Below are positions 8,388-16,365 of a DNA stretch of 64,000 nt, one piece after another (within the stretch, counting starts at the first letter, position 1; each line of letters starts with the position of its first letter). Below the pieces are notes generated by a model. The model saw nothing but the letters and a program-made list of their open reading frames with translations. It made no database searches and was not told the DNA's origin. Origin of the DNA: Actinomycetospora soli (GTDB lineage Bacteria; Actinomycetota; Actinomycetes; Mycobacteriales; Pseudonocardiaceae); the NCBI RefSeq assembly GCF_021026295.1, contig NZ_JAJNDA010000014.1:62001-126000 (forward strand), written 5' to 3'. The translations under genes were made by a program, and so were the position numbers.

Positions 8388-9100
8388 GGCTCGATCAGGG
8401 CCGCGAGCCCGTCGAGCACGCGCGCCGTCCCGAACGCCCACGCGGCGTCGGGGTGGCGCGCGCTGCGCTGCGCCTCGCCGGCCGCGGCGCCCACCCGCGT
8501 GGCCAGCGGGTACGACGACGGGTCCAGCACCTCGGCGAGGGCCGGCCCGGCCGCCGCCCACCACGCCTCGTCCCCGGCCGGATCGGAGCGCGACTCGGTG
8601 CGCGCGGCCGCCGCCACGAAGTCCAGCACGAACGTCAGCGCCGCGTCGCGGTCGACGTCCGACAGACCGCACCCGTCGAAGGCGGCGAGCTCGTGCTCGT
8701 ACTTCGCCGTCGTGCCCGGTCCCGGCACCGGTCGACCCGGGTCGACCGCGCCGACCCACGGGTGCGCCCGGAACACCGCGCGGTTGGTGTCCATCACCGC
8801 GCGCACCCGGTCCCGCCAGCCCTCCGCGCCGAACTCGCGCCGCTCCATCGTCCGGAACGCGTGGTCGACGAGCAGGTCGACGAGTTCGGCCTTCCCCGGG
8901 ACGTAGGTGTAGAGCGTCATCGGGGCGACGCCGAGATCGGCGGCGAGCGCGCGCATCGTCAGGGGCTCCAGCCCGTACGCGTCCGCGAGGCGGGTGGCCG
9001 CCCCGACGACGGCGTCCAGCGTCAGGCCGCGCGCCGGACCGCGGCGCGACGGGGCCGCCGTCCGCCAGAGCAGCGGGATCAGGCGCGCAGGATCGACCAC
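8384..9100 (-). CDS. TetR family transcriptional regulator
   Basis: A 238-aa repressor using GTG 9100 (reading VVDPARLIPLLWRT). The HTH is in LTLDAVVGAATRLADAYG followed by TMRALAADLGVAPMTLYTYV at about residues 30-75; the rest is a tetracycline-repressor-type C-terminal ligand domain (ARTESRSDPAGDEAWW, SYPLATRVG). An upstream in-frame ATG (9163) would place the start beyond the palindromic operator and inside the divergent VOC gene, so it is rejected. Likely represses itself and the VOC-GNAT-kinase-DUF3037 operon. Inducer unknown. Confidence 0.85.
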   Translation of the reverse strand: MVDPARLIPLLWRTAAPSRRGPARGLTLDAVVGAATRLADAYGLEPLTMRALAADLGVAPMTLYTYVPGKAELVDLLVDHAFRTMERREFGAEGWRDRVRAVMDTNRAVFRAHPWVGAVDPGRPVPGPGTTAKYEHELAAFDGCGLSDVDRDAALTFVLDFVAAAARTESRSDPAGDEAWWAAAGPALAEVLDPSSYPLATRVGAAAGEAQRSARHPDAAWAFGTARVLDGLAALIEP

Positions 9101-9103
9101 GTA

Positions 9104-9121
9104 GTACACCGTACTGTGTAC
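9104..9121. promoter_or_regulatory. Putative TetR operator GTACAC-N6-GTGTAC
   Basis: Perfect 6-bp inverted arms (9104-9109 and 9116-9121) around CGTACT, embedded in a locally AT-richer stretch, lying between the divergent starts of the TetR gene (9100) and the VOC gene (9132). Position and symmetry fit a TetR-family dimer site controlling both directions. Inference from position; no binding data. Confidence 0.65.
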
Positions 9122-9131
9122 GCTGTACGGG

Positions 9132-9533
9132 GTGAACGTCACCGCCACCGCCGTCAGCCTCACCGTCGCCGACCCCGCTGCCTCGGCCCGCTTCCTCGTC
9201 GACCACTACGGGTTCACCGAGGTGATGAGCGTGCCCGGCAGCGTCCACTCGCTGACGCGGGAGGACGCCGGCGTCAACGTCGTCTACCTCGCGACCGGGC
9301 TGCCGACGATGCCGCCCGAGCAGCGCGACGTGACCGCGCAGGGCCTGATCCTCGCGTTCGTCGTCGACGACCTGGAGGGCGAGCTGGCCCGGCTGCAGGG
9401 CGAGGGCGTCGAGATCACGATGCCGCTGACGGTCGAGGAGTGGGGCGAGCGCGCGTTCCAGACCCGCGACCCCAACGGCGTGGTGGTCCAGCTCGTCGAC
9501 TGGAACGGGGTGGGCGCGACAATGGACGCATGA
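9132..9533 (+). CDS. VOC/glyoxalase superfamily protein
   Basis: A 133-aa single vicinal-oxygen-chelate protein made of two beta-alpha-beta-beta-beta units: VSLTVADPAASARFLVDHYGF at the start, VNVVYLATG, a second unit ILAFVVDDLEGELARLQGEG, and the typical ending FQTRDPNGVVVQLVDW. Many such proteins are resistance proteins (bleomycin/fosfomycin type) or small dioxygenases; the substrate is not readable. First gene of a tightly packed operon (ATGA junction with the GNAT gene) facing a TetR regulator across a palindromic operator. Confidence 0.85.
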   Translation: MNVTATAVSLTVADPAASARFLVDHYGFTEVMSVPGSVHSLTREDAGVNVVYLATGLPTMPPEQRDVTAQGLILAFVVDDLEGELARLQGEGVEITMPLTVEEWGERAFQTRDPNGVVVQLVDWNGVGATMDA

Positions 9534-10033
9534 CCGTCCCGACGATCACGCTCCACGACGCCCGTCCCGACACCGAGCCCGGCCTCGGGGCGCTGCGCGG
9601 CTACGTCGGCGACGTGATCGGTCGGATGAACGGGCGCCCGGCGACGGACGAGGAGATCGACGCCTTCGTCGCCGAGAGCCCGCACGGCGGCCTGGTGCCG
9701 CCCGAGGGCGTGTTCGTGCTGGCCCTCGGTGGCGAGGACACGGTGCTCGGCTGCGCCGGGCTGCGGTTCGCCGGTCCCGGCGTGCCCGACGACGCCGCGG
9801 AGATCAAGCGGATGTGGACCGACCCGACCGCGCGCGGGCTCGGCGTCGGGAAGACCCTCCTGGCCGACCTGCTGGCGCGGGCCCGGGAGGCCGGCCGTGC
9901 GCGGGTCGTCCTCGACACCCGTGCCGACCTCGTGGAGGCGCGCACGCTCTACGAGCGGCACGGGTTCGTCGAGGTGGCGCCGTACAACGACAACCCGTAC
10001 GCCCAGGTCTGGTACGCCCTGGACCTGCGGTGA
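9530..10033 (+). CDS. GNAT family N-acetyltransferase
   Basis: A 167-aa acetyltransferase. The acetyl-CoA loop is EIKRMWTDPTARGLGVGKTLLADLL (motif A) and the C-terminal part is VLDTRADLVEARTLYERHGFVEV. Start ATG 9530 overlaps the VOC stop codon; the stop overlaps the next gene's GTG (10030). Second gene of the TetR-controlled operon. Acceptor substrate unknown; small-molecule GNATs with ARTLYERHGF are common in actinobacteria. Confidence 0.88.
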   Translation: MTVPTITLHDARPDTEPGLGALRGYVGDVIGRMNGRPATDEEIDAFVAESPHGGLVPPEGVFVLALGGEDTVLGCAGLRFAGPGVPDDAAEIKRMWTDPTARGLGVGKTLLADLLARAREAGRARVVLDTRADLVEARTLYERHGFVEVAPYNDNPYAQVWYALDLR

Positions 10034-10782
10034 GGCGGGTCGTCGCGACCCGCTACGTGACGCCGCTGCGCGAGGGCGGGTCGCTGCCCGGGTTGGTCGA
10101 GGCGGACGACCTCGGCACCTACGTCGTCAAGTTCACCGGCGCGGGGCAGGGCGTGAAGGCGCTGGTCGCGGAGGTCGTCGCGGGCGGGATCGGCCGTGCG
10201 CTCGGACTGCGGGTGCCCGAGCTCGTCGTCGTGGAACTGGACCCCGTGGTGGCGCAGTCGGAACCGGACTGGGAGGTCCAGGAGCTGCTCGCGCGCTCCG
10301 GCGGCGACAACCTCGGCATGGACTTCCTGCCGGGCGCGCTGGGGTTCGACCCGGTGGCGCACGCGGTCTCCGCAGAGGAGGCGGCGCGGATCCTGTGGTT
10401 CGACGCCTTCGTCGAGAACGTCGACCGCTCCTGGCGCAACCCCAACCTGCTGCGCTGGCACCGCGACCTCTGGTGCATCGACCACGGCGCCTGCCTGTAC
10501 TTCCACCACTCCTGGGCGCGCGCGGCCGCCGTCGTCGCGCGGCCGTACGACGCGTCCGACCACGTGCTCCGGCCCTTCACGACGGCGGGTGCGCGGGCTG
10601 CGGCGGACGCGTCGTCGTCGGCCCTGGTGACCCCCGACCTGCTCGCCGGCGTGGTCGCCGAGGTGCCCGACGACTGGCTCGTCGGAGGCTTCGACGCCGA
10701 CTTCCCGACGGCGGGTGACGCGCGGTCGGCGTACGTCGAGCACCTGCTGGCGCGCGTGGCGGAGCGGTCGTGGGCACCGTGA
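10030..10782 (+). CDS. HipA-like kinase (HipA_2 family)
   Basis: A 250-aa protein of the short HipA-related kinase family that lacks the HipA N-terminal subdomain. Seen: VVKFTGAGQGVKALVAEVVAGG (ATP-binding strand with K), catalytic-loop-like FDAFVENVDRSWRNPNLL, and the metal-binding CIDHGACLYF equivalent to DFG. GTG 10030 overlaps the GNAT stop (GTGA). It is followed, with a 13-bp overlap, by a DUF3037 gene; this kinase/DUF3037 pair recurs widely in bacteria with no assigned role. Whether it phosphorylates a protein, as HipA does with GltX, is not known. Confidence 0.82.
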   Translation: MRRVVATRYVTPLREGGSLPGLVEADDLGTYVVKFTGAGQGVKALVAEVVAGGIGRALGLRVPELVVVELDPVVAQSEPDWEVQELLARSGGDNLGMDFLPGALGFDPVAHAVSAEEAARILWFDAFVENVDRSWRNPNLLRWHRDLWCIDHGACLYFHHSWARAAAVVARPYDASDHVLRPFTTAGARAAADASSSALVTPDLLAGVVAEVPDDWLVGGFDADFPTAGDARSAYVEHLLARVAERSWAP

Positions 10783-11141
10783 ACACGTACGAGTGGGCGC
10801 CGTTGCGCGTCGTGCCGCGCGTCGACCGGGGCGAGTGCGTCAACGTCGGCGTGCTGCTCTACTGCCGGCATGCGGTGGTGCTGACGATGCGGCTGGCCCT
10901 GGACGTCGAGCGGTTGGCGGCCCTCTTCCCGTCGCTCGACGTGGACGAGGTGGCGCTCGCCGTGGGGGCGTGGCCGCGGGTCGTGGCGGGGGAGGGCCCG
11001 GCGGGGGTGCTCTCGCCGGGCGAGCGATTCCGGTGGCTGACCGCGCCCCGGTCGACCGTCGTCCAGGCCGGGCCGGTGCACACCGGGCTGACGTCGGATC
11101 CGGAGGCCGAGGCGGACCGTCTCGTCTCGCGCCTGGTCTAG
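10770..11141 (+). CDS. DUF3037 domain-containing protein
   Basis: A 123-aa protein with the DUF3037 hallmarks YEWAPLRVVPRVDRGECVNVGVLLYC near the N-terminus and an acidic helical remainder. GTG 10770 has GGAG at 10761-10764 five bases upstream; GTG 10779 is an alternative that would give a GTGA overlap. Conserved partner of HipA_2 kinases; function unknown. Last gene of the VOC-GNAT-kinase operon. Confidence 0.85.
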   Translation: MGTVNTYEWAPLRVVPRVDRGECVNVGVLLYCRHAVVLTMRLALDVERLAALFPSLDVDEVALAVGAWPRVVAGEGPAGVLSPGERFRWLTAPRSTVVQAGPVHTGLTSDPEAEADRLVSRLV

Positions 11142-11163
11142 CTCCCCTCGCGTGGCCGGACCA

Positions 11164-11201
11164 CGTGGCAGCAAAGCGTCGTTACTGGCGTCCAGTGGCA
11201 G
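11164..11201 (+). repeat. Left copy of the CGTGGCAG...CCAGTGGCAG repeat flanking vapBC
   Basis: This 38-nt stretch (CGTGGCAGCAAAGCGTCG...) matches, in inverted orientation, 11903-11940 with two visible differences. Together they bracket the vapBC module. Unlike the right copy it has lost the local hairpin partner. Confidence 0.8.
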
Positions 11202-11225
11202 TTCCTCCACATCGACGGGCCGGGC

Positions 11226-11630
11226 TCAGGCGCTCGGCAGCAGCTCGAGTCCCTCGTGATCGGCGAAGTCCGCGAAGTCGCGGAGGTTGAACGTCGCGAG
11301 CGGGACGTCCCGGGCCAGGCAGCAGGCAGCGATCCACGTGTCGTTCGCCGGCCGCGGACGTCCGCGCAGCTGCGCGTAGGCCTGGAGTTCGCCCCAGCGG
11401 AGCGCGACGTCCCACTCGTAGGGCAGCACGATCAGGTACGCCAGGAAAGCGCTCATCTCGGCGCGTCGCCGTGAGCCCCATCGTCGCGCCAGGGTCCACT
11501 TCGTGAGTTCCCCGAGCGTCACGAAGGTGATGGCCGGGCGACGGACCTCCAGGACTGTCCGGAGAGCCGCGGCCGGTCGCCGGCGGAACAGGGTCGACGC
11601 CGCGTCCGTGTCGAGGACGACGAGGCTCAC
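11226..11630 (-). CDS. vapC: PIN-domain toxin VapC
   Basis: A 134-aa PIN ribonuclease. The acidic metal-binding residues are D7 (VVLDTD), E41 (TLGELTKW), D97 (ANDTWIAA) and D118 (FNLRDF), the complete PIN set. GTG 11630 overlaps the antitoxin stop codon (GTGA), the usual antitoxin-first organisation. VapC toxins cleave tRNA or rRNA; the target here is unknown. The module lies between inverted repeats. Confidence 0.9.
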   Translation of the reverse strand: MSLVVLDTDAASTLFRRRPAAALRTVLEVRRPAITFVTLGELTKWTLARRWGSRRRAEMSAFLAYLIVLPYEWDVALRWGELQAYAQLRGRPRPANDTWIAACCLARDVPLATFNLRDFADFADHEGLELLPSA

Positions 11631-11809
11631 GACCGGCGGCGCGACTCATGGAGATCTGCGAGGAACTCGGCGTACTCCTCGTCCGAGGAGAACGGGTCCT
11701 CCCACGGGAGGTCGTCGAGTGGAGGGAGCGGCTTCACCCCCTGCCGGCGAATCAGCTCCTCGGTCGGAACGTGGTCGTCGCGGTGCTCCGGCCTCGACGT
11801 GGTGGACAT
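11627..11809 (-). CDS. vapB: VapB-type antitoxin
   Basis: A 60-aa acidic protein starting MSTTSRPEH and ending FLADLHESRRRS. ATG 11809 is chosen because GAGGAGGTGATC lies directly upstream on the minus strand. The body PLPPLDDLPWEDPFSSDEEYAEFL is the toxin-wrapping tail. No clear ribbon-helix-helix or AbrB domain is seen, so DNA binding may be weak or by another protein. Pairing with the overlapping vapC gives the call. Confidence 0.8.
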   Translation of the reverse strand: MSTTSRPEHRDDHVPTEELIRRQGVKPLPPLDDLPWEDPFSSDEEYAEFLADLHESRRRS

Positions 11810-11883
11810 GGCGATCACCTCCTCGGCCACGAGGATGGCACGCGCGTCTTCGGTCCGGTGCCCGTTTCCGAGCCCTCGCCACA

Positions 11884-11940
11884 GTGGCAGAAAGCGTCGT
11901 TGCTGCCACTGGACGCCAGCAACGACGCTTTCCTGCCACG
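11884..11940. repeat. Right copy of vapBC-flanking repeat with its own hairpin
   Basis: Arms 11884-11905 (GTGGCAGAAAGCGTCGTTGC...) and 11918-11939 form a 22-23 bp near-perfect hairpin with one bulged base. The 38 nt at 11903-11940 are the inverted match of 11164-11201. It lies between the vapB start and the stop of the peptidase gene, so it may also act as a transcription stop for the latter. Confidence 0.85.
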
Positions 11941-11951
11941 AGGGGGTGTGG

Positions 11952-14036
11952 TCAGCCCACCACGCGCCGGCAGAACTCGAGGACCAGCGCCCACTGGAAG
12001 GCCCGCTGCGCGTTGTCGGCCGCGCCGCCGTGGCCGCCCTCGACGTTCTCGTAGTACTCCACGGGGTGCCCGTACTCCCGCAGGCGCGCGACGAACTTGC
12101 GGGCGTGGCCGGGGTGGACGCGGTCGTCGCGGGTCGAGGTCGTGACCAGGATCGACGGGTACGTCGCGTCCTTCGACAGGTGCTGGTACGGCGAGTACTG
12201 CGAGATGAACGCCCAGTCGTCGGGGTCGTCCGGCTCCCCGTACTCGGCCTGCCACGACGCGCCCGCGAGCAGCAGGTGGAAGCGCCGCATGTCCAGCAGC
12301 GGCACCATCACCACGACCGCCCCGAACAGCTCCGGGTACCGCGTGATCATCACGCCCATGAGCAGACCGCCGTTGGACCCGCCGTGGATGGCGAGCCGAT
12401 CCGGCGTCGTGATCCCGCGGTCGACGAGGTCGCGCGCGACCGCCGCGAAGTCCTCGTACGCCCGGTGTCGGTGCTCGCGCAGCGCCGAGGTGTGCCACTC
12501 CGGCCCGTACTCGCCGCCGCCGCGGATGTTCGCGACGACGTACGTCCCGCCCTGCGAGATCCACCCCCGCCCCATCACGCCGGAGTACGACGGGGTCAGC
12601 GAGATCTCGAAGCCGCCGTACCCGGTCATGAGGACGGGCCCCGAGTCGGCGGACTCCTTGCCGACGACGAAGTAGGGCACCCTCGTGCCGTCGTCGCTCG
12701 TCGCGAAGAACTGCTGGACGGTGACGCCGGTGGTGTCCCAGAACGACGGTGCCGACCGCAGCGTCTCGAGCGGCGCGTCCTCCTCCGCCGACGCCCCGAG
12801 CACCGTCCGCGCGAACGTCGAGGGCCGGGTGAAGCCGTCGGTGTCGAGGAAGATCTCGTCGGACTCGTCGGGGTCGGTCCCGACGACCGCGACCTCGGCG
12901 AACGCCTCGCCGGTCGGCAGCTCGCGACGGGACCAGTCGCCCGCGGCCCACTGCTCGGGGCCGGCCGGTGGGGTGAGCACCTCGAGGCGGGTCGCGACGT
13001 CCTCGAGCACGGTGAGGATCAGGTAGCTCTTCGTCCACGACCAGCCCGACAGCGACCGCGACGCCGTCGGCGAGAACAGCACTGTGTGCTCGCGGGACCC
13101 GGTCAGGAACGCCTCGGCGTCGAACGCGAGCAGCGTGCCGGCGCCGTACTCGGTGCCCTCGACCGTCCACGGCGACCGCGTCCGCACGAGCAGCCAGGCC
13201 CGGTCGATGTCGGTGTCCGCGTCGGCCGGCGCCTCGATCAACACCAGCGACCCGTCGTCGCGGACCACGAACTCCTCGACGGTGTGGAAGTCGGGGCTGC
13301 GGCCGACCATCTCGCGCTCGAACCCGCGCGTGCGGTCCTTGCCGGCGAACGCCGACACGTCGGTCTCCTGCGCCTCGAAGACGACGGGCGCCTCGGTCAC
13401 CGCGGTGCCGCGCGACCAGCGCCGCATCACCCGCGGGTAGCCCGACGTCGTCATCGAGCCGGGACCGAGGTCGGTCCCGACGAACACGGTGTCGTCGTCG
13501 ATCCACGACACGCGGCTCTTGGCCTCGGGCAGCGTGAAGCCGCCCTCGTCCGCCGTCAGGAAGCGCTTCGCCTCGAGGTCGAACTCGCGGACCACCGTCG
13601 CGTCGGCGCCGCCGCGCGAGAGCTGGACGAGGGCGCGCGTGTAGTCCGGCCAGCGCGCGGCGGCGCCGGCCCAGACCCAGTTCTCGTCCTCGTCACGGGC
13701 GAGGGCGTCGACGTCGAGGAGCAGCTCCCACGTCGGGTCGCCGGTGCGGTAGTCGTCGAGGGTGGTGCGGCGCCAGAGCCCGCGGGGGTGCTCGGCGTCC
13801 TGCCAGAAGTTGTAGAGGCGCTCCCCCCGACGACGGGTGTAGGGGATGCGGTCGTCGGAGTCGAGGACCGCGCGCAGCCCGTCCCGCAGCTCGGTGAACC
13901 GCTCGGTGTCGGTCAGCCGGCCCAGGCTCTCGCCGTTGCGCTCGCGGACCCAGCTCAGGGCCTCGTCCCCGGTGACGTCCTCGAGCCAGAGGTACGGGTC
14001 GTCGGTCTCGGGGGCGCGCGCGTCGGAGGAGGTCAC
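11952..14036 (-). CDS. Prolyl oligopeptidase family serine peptidase (S9A)
   Basis: A 694-aa enzyme with the PREPL architecture: N-terminal segment DDPYLWLEDVTGDEALSWV, a seven-bladed beta-propeller (about 75-400) and an alpha/beta-hydrolase domain. Catalytic S554 is in HGGSNGGLL, the aspartate is in STRDDRVHPGHA and H669 is in VEGGHGG. Also typical are TGYGGFEISLTPSY and NIRGGGEYGPEWH. No signal peptide, so probably cytosolic; cleaves proline-containing or other oligopeptides. Start GTG 14036, the only candidate before DDPYLWLE. Confidence 0.93.
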   Translation of the reverse strand: MTSSDARAPETDDPYLWLEDVTGDEALSWVRERNGESLGRLTDTERFTELRDGLRAVLDSDDRIPYTRRRGERLYNFWQDAEHPRGLWRRTTLDDYRTGDPTWELLLDVDALARDEDENWVWAGAAARWPDYTRALVQLSRGGADATVVREFDLEAKRFLTADEGGFTLPEAKSRVSWIDDDTVFVGTDLGPGSMTTSGYPRVMRRWSRGTAVTEAPVVFEAQETDVSAFAGKDRTRGFEREMVGRSPDFHTVEEFVVRDDGSLVLIEAPADADTDIDRAWLLVRTRSPWTVEGTEYGAGTLLAFDAEAFLTGSREHTVLFSPTASRSLSGWSWTKSYLILTVLEDVATRLEVLTPPAGPEQWAAGDWSRRELPTGEAFAEVAVVGTDPDESDEIFLDTDGFTRPSTFARTVLGASAEEDAPLETLRSAPSFWDTTGVTVQQFFATSDDGTRVPYFVVGKESADSGPVLMTGYGGFEISLTPSYSGVMGRGWISQGGTYVVANIRGGGEYGPEWHTSALREHRHRAYEDFAAVARDLVDRGITTPDRLAIHGGSNGGLLMGVMITRYPELFGAVVVMVPLLDMRRFHLLLAGASWQAEYGEPDDPDDWAFISQYSPYQHLSKDATYPSILVTTSTRDDRVHPGHARKFVARLREYGHPVEYYENVEGGHGGAADNAQRAFQWALVLEFCRRVVG

Positions 14037-14118
14037 GGTCCCAGTCTGCCGATCGGGAGCGGATCATGCTTCCGGCGCACCGACGCACGCACGCCTCTCG
14101 CGGGAATCCGCCCCTCGT

Positions 14119-14180
14119 CCTGTCGTCGTGCATCACCGCGACAGGAGCGGCGGCTGCGGACGGCAGACCGCGACGACAGG
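14119..14180. repeat. CCTGTCGTCG inverted repeat in intergenic gap
   Basis: CCTGTCGTCG at 14119-14128 is inverted at 14171-14180, with a second internal CGCGACAGG at 14137-14145 that can pair with the left arm instead. The motif resembles the CCTTGTCGCGG units at 24.4-24.7 kb. It occupies the 146-bp gap between two minus-strand genes. Confidence 0.6.
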
Positions 14181-14182
14181 GG

Positions 14183-15283
14183 TCAGACGGCCGGACCCCG
14201 CACCGATCCGGCGTCGGGACGGGCTCCCGTGCGCAGCAGCGAGCGCCACTCCGAGGGGCTCCACGCGGCGGGCTCGGTCGAGGCGAGGAACTCCCGCAGC
14301 ACCGCGACGAACCGGCGCGGGTCTGTGTGGAACGGGAAGTGCCCGGCCCGCTGGAACACCTCGAGCCGGCTGCCCGGCATCGCCTCGTGCGCGGTGCGCC
14401 CGTGTTCGACCGGGACCACCATGTCGTCCGCGCCCCACACGAGCAGCGTCGGCATGCCCGCCGTCAGGTAGCAGCGGTCGAGCATAGTGACCACCTGCCC
14501 GCGCCAGTCGACGACCGCGCGCAGCGTGCGCAGGAAGGCCGAGCGGCTGGTGGCGTCGGGCAGGGCGTCGACGAGGCGCACGAGGTCCTCGGCGTCGCGG
14601 CCGAGGCCGGTGTCGAGCTGCTGGAGGAAGCGCAGCACCACCTCCGTCTGGAACCGGACCCCGGGCCAGCCCAGCACGGGCAGCAGGAGGTCGGCGAACG
14701 GCAGGGAGGCGGCGCGCAGGGCGGGGGTGACCGCGCGGGCCACGCCACCGGCGCCGACGAGCACGAGCCGCTCGGTGCGCTCGGGGTACTGGTAGGCGAA
14801 CTGCATCGCGACCCCGCCGCCGAGCGAGTGGCCGACCAGCGTGGCGCGGTCGACGTCGAGGACCGACAGCAGATCCCGCATCCCGTTGGCGTAGGCGCCG
14901 ATCGAGTAGTCACCGCGGGGCTTGTCGGAGCCGCCGTGGCCGAGCAGGTCGGGGGCGATCACGGTGTGGTCGCGCGCGAGGTCGTCGAGGACGGGGCCCC
15001 AGGTCGAGGAGTCGTCGCCGATCCCGTGGATCAGCAGCAGGACCGGACCGGAGCCCGCCGTCCGGAAGGCCCGGCGGTAGCCGTGGACCACGCGGTACTG
15101 CAGGGCCCACCGCTCCCCGGCGACCCGGCGTGCGACCGGACCGGGGGACGGTGGGGCGCTCCCGCCCGCGAACAGGCCCAGCACGCGCTCCTCCTCGTCG
15201 TCATCGGGGACGATCGAGGGTAGGAGCGCCGTGTGACGATCACGTTGCGGTCTCGTCGGCCGCGTCGGAGGGCTCGTCGTCAT
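14183..15283 (-). CDS. Alpha/beta-hydrolase family protein
   Basis: A 366-aa hydrolase with HGIGDDSSTW oxyanion region (about 86-95), nucleophile S153 in VGHSLGGG, VWGADDMVVP (acid) and AGHFPFH (histidine). The N-terminal 50 residues are low-complexity and not part of the fold. The start overlaps the PadR gene end by 44 bp on the same strand, implying coupled expression. The closest general type is esterase/haloalkane-dehalogenase-like; substrate unknown. Confidence 0.85.
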   Translation of the reverse strand: MTTSPPTRPTRPQRDRHTALLPSIVPDDDEEERVLGLFAGGSAPPSPGPVARRVAGERWALQYRVVHGYRRAFRTAGSGPVLLLIHGIGDDSSTWGPVLDDLARDHTVIAPDLLGHGGSDKPRGDYSIGAYANGMRDLLSVLDVDRATLVGHSLGGGVAMQFAYQYPERTERLVLVGAGGVARAVTPALRAASLPFADLLLPVLGWPGVRFQTEVVLRFLQQLDTGLGRDAEDLVRLVDALPDATSRSAFLRTLRAVVDWRGQVVTMLDRCYLTAGMPTLLVWGADDMVVPVEHGRTAHEAMPGSRLEVFQRAGHFPFHTDPRRFVAVLREFLASTEPAAWSPSEWRSLLRTGARPDAGSVRGPAV

Positions 15284-15977
15284 TCGCGGGGGAGACCTCG
15301 GCCAGCAGCAGGTAGAGCCGCCGCCGGGCCTCGTCGAGGACCTTCGTCGCCTCGGTCACCTGCTCGGGCGTCCCGACCGAGGCGACCTGGGCGACCGCTC
15401 CGGCCAACCCGCGACCCGCGGTGCGCAGGTCGCCGAACCCGTCCTGGGCGCCGGCCTCGACCTGGGACCACACCGCGTCCAGCTCCTCGGCGTGCTCGGA
15501 GACGTACGTGCGGCCGGCGTCGGTGAGGTGCACGAGCGTGCGTCCCTCCGACTTCTCGGTGTGCACCAGGCCCTCGTCGGCCAGCTGCGAGACGGTCGGG
15601 TAGACCGAGCCCGGGCTGGGCTTCCACGAGCCGCCCGAACGCTCGGCGATCTCCTGGATGATCTGGTAGCCGTGGCGCGACTCCTCGCGCAGCAGGGCGA
15701 GGATCGCGAGGCGGACGTCGCCACGCGAGCGCCGACCGCGTCCGTGCGGGCCGCCGTGCCCGTGCCGGCCGTGCTCGGCGCCGTCGGGGCGCTCGAACGG
15801 TCCGCCGCGGCCGCGACCGCCGCGTCCCCGCGGGCCGCCGGGGCCGAAGGGCGGCCCGAAGTCCATGCCGAAGGGGCCTCCACCCCGACGACGGGCGAAC
15901 CCGCGCGGCTCGCCGTGTCCGGGGCCGCGGTGGCCCCGCTTCTGCGCCCACTCCGGGCGCTCGTTGATGTCGAACAT
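15240..15977 (-). CDS. PadR family transcriptional regulator with His/Gly-rich N-terminus
   Basis: A 245-aa regulator: residues 1-80 are rich in Gly, His, Arg (RGRGGRGRGG, HGRHGHGGPHGRG), then a PadR winged helix (VRLAILALLREESRHGYQII, GSWKPSPGSVYPTVSQLADEG, GRTLVHLTDAGR) and a C-terminal helical dimerisation part. ATG 15977 is preferred over 15998 because GAGAGGA lies 12 bases upstream. The histidine-rich leader could bind metal. It probably represses its own operon with the hydrolase through the CGATATATCG palindrome upstream. Confidence 0.88.
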   Translation of the reverse strand: MFDINERPEWAQKRGHRGPGHGEPRGFARRRGGGPFGMDFGPPFGPGGPRGRGGRGRGGPFERPDGAEHGRHGHGGPHGRGRRSRGDVRLAILALLREESRHGYQIIQEIAERSGGSWKPSPGSVYPTVSQLADEGLVHTEKSEGRTLVHLTDAGRTYVSEHAEELDAVWSQVEAGAQDGFGDLRTAGRGLAGAVAQVASVGTPEQVTEATKVLDEARRRLYLLLAEVSPANDDEPSDAADETAT

Positions 15978-16026
15978 GTCGTCCGGTCCTCTCGTCATGT
16001 ATCGCCGACTGTCGACGATGGCTCAA

Positions 16027-16036
16027 CGATATATCG
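16027..16036. promoter_or_regulatory. Putative PadR operator CGATATATCG
   Basis: A perfect 10-bp palindrome, strikingly AT-rich for this genome, 50 bp upstream of the PadR start codon. AT-centred GATATATC-type palindromes are common PadR sites in actinobacteria. Assignment is by position and composition only. Confidence 0.55.
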
Positions 16037-16060
16037 GTACGGGCCGCGTGCGCAAGCGCA

Positions 16061-16102
16061 GGGTGAGCACTCATGGTCGCTGTAGACCGTGAGTGCTCAC
16101 CC
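16061..16102. terminator. Intergenic hairpin GGGTGAGCACTCA / TGAGTGCTCACCC
   Basis: Perfect 13-bp arms (16061-16073 and 16090-16102) extended by GGTC/GACC (16075-16078/16085-16088) around a 6-nt loop. It lies just downstream of the DUF6295 stop codon (16112, minus strand) and upstream of the PadR promoter, so a role as a transcription terminator for the dienelactone-hydrolase operon is plausible. No T-run follows. Confidence 0.6.
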
Positions 16103-16111
16103 GCGAAGCAC

Positions 16112-16363
16112 CTAGTGGTGCGCAGCCCGCTCCACGGTGACCTCGAGCGCTGCGAGCAGGTCGCGGGCCGACTCGAGCGAGAGCTCCACCGCGACCCGCG
16201 AACCCGGCTCGCGGCCCAGGAAGTCGATGTTCACCGTGTGGGCGTCCGGGGCGTGGACGGGGTGGTCGTAGTAGACCGTCGCCTCGTTCATCGGCTGCCA
16301 GCCGTCACGGGTCTTGCCGCTCGACCGCGCGAGCGCGACCTTCTCCGTCGAGTAGGTGCACAC
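16112..16363 (-). CDS. DUF6295 family protein
   Basis: An 83-aa protein starting VCTYSTEKVALARSSGK and containing NEATVYYDHPVHAPDAHTVNIDFL and VAVELSLESARDLLAAL, which I recognise as the actinobacterial DUF6295 family of unknown function. Its GTG start lies 2 bp after the stop codon of the dienelactone hydrolase, so the pair is probably translationally coupled. The conserved Cys at position 2 and the YYDHPVH histidines could bind metal or substrate; this is inference. Confidence 0.8.
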   Translation of the reverse strand: MCTYSTEKVALARSSGKTRDGWQPMNEATVYYDHPVHAPDAHTVNIDFLGREPGSRVAVELSLESARDLLAALEVTVERAAHH

Positions 16364-16365
16364 GG

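Noticed and set aside
9100-9163. Upstream ATG start (9163) for the TetR gene
   Set aside because: It would place 21 residues across the palindromic operator and into the divergent VOC coding region, with no matching homologous N-terminus expected.
11799-14471. Plus-strand open frame of about 890 codons
   Set aside because: Antisense to the S9 peptidase, which has a full catalytic triad and propeller on the other strand.
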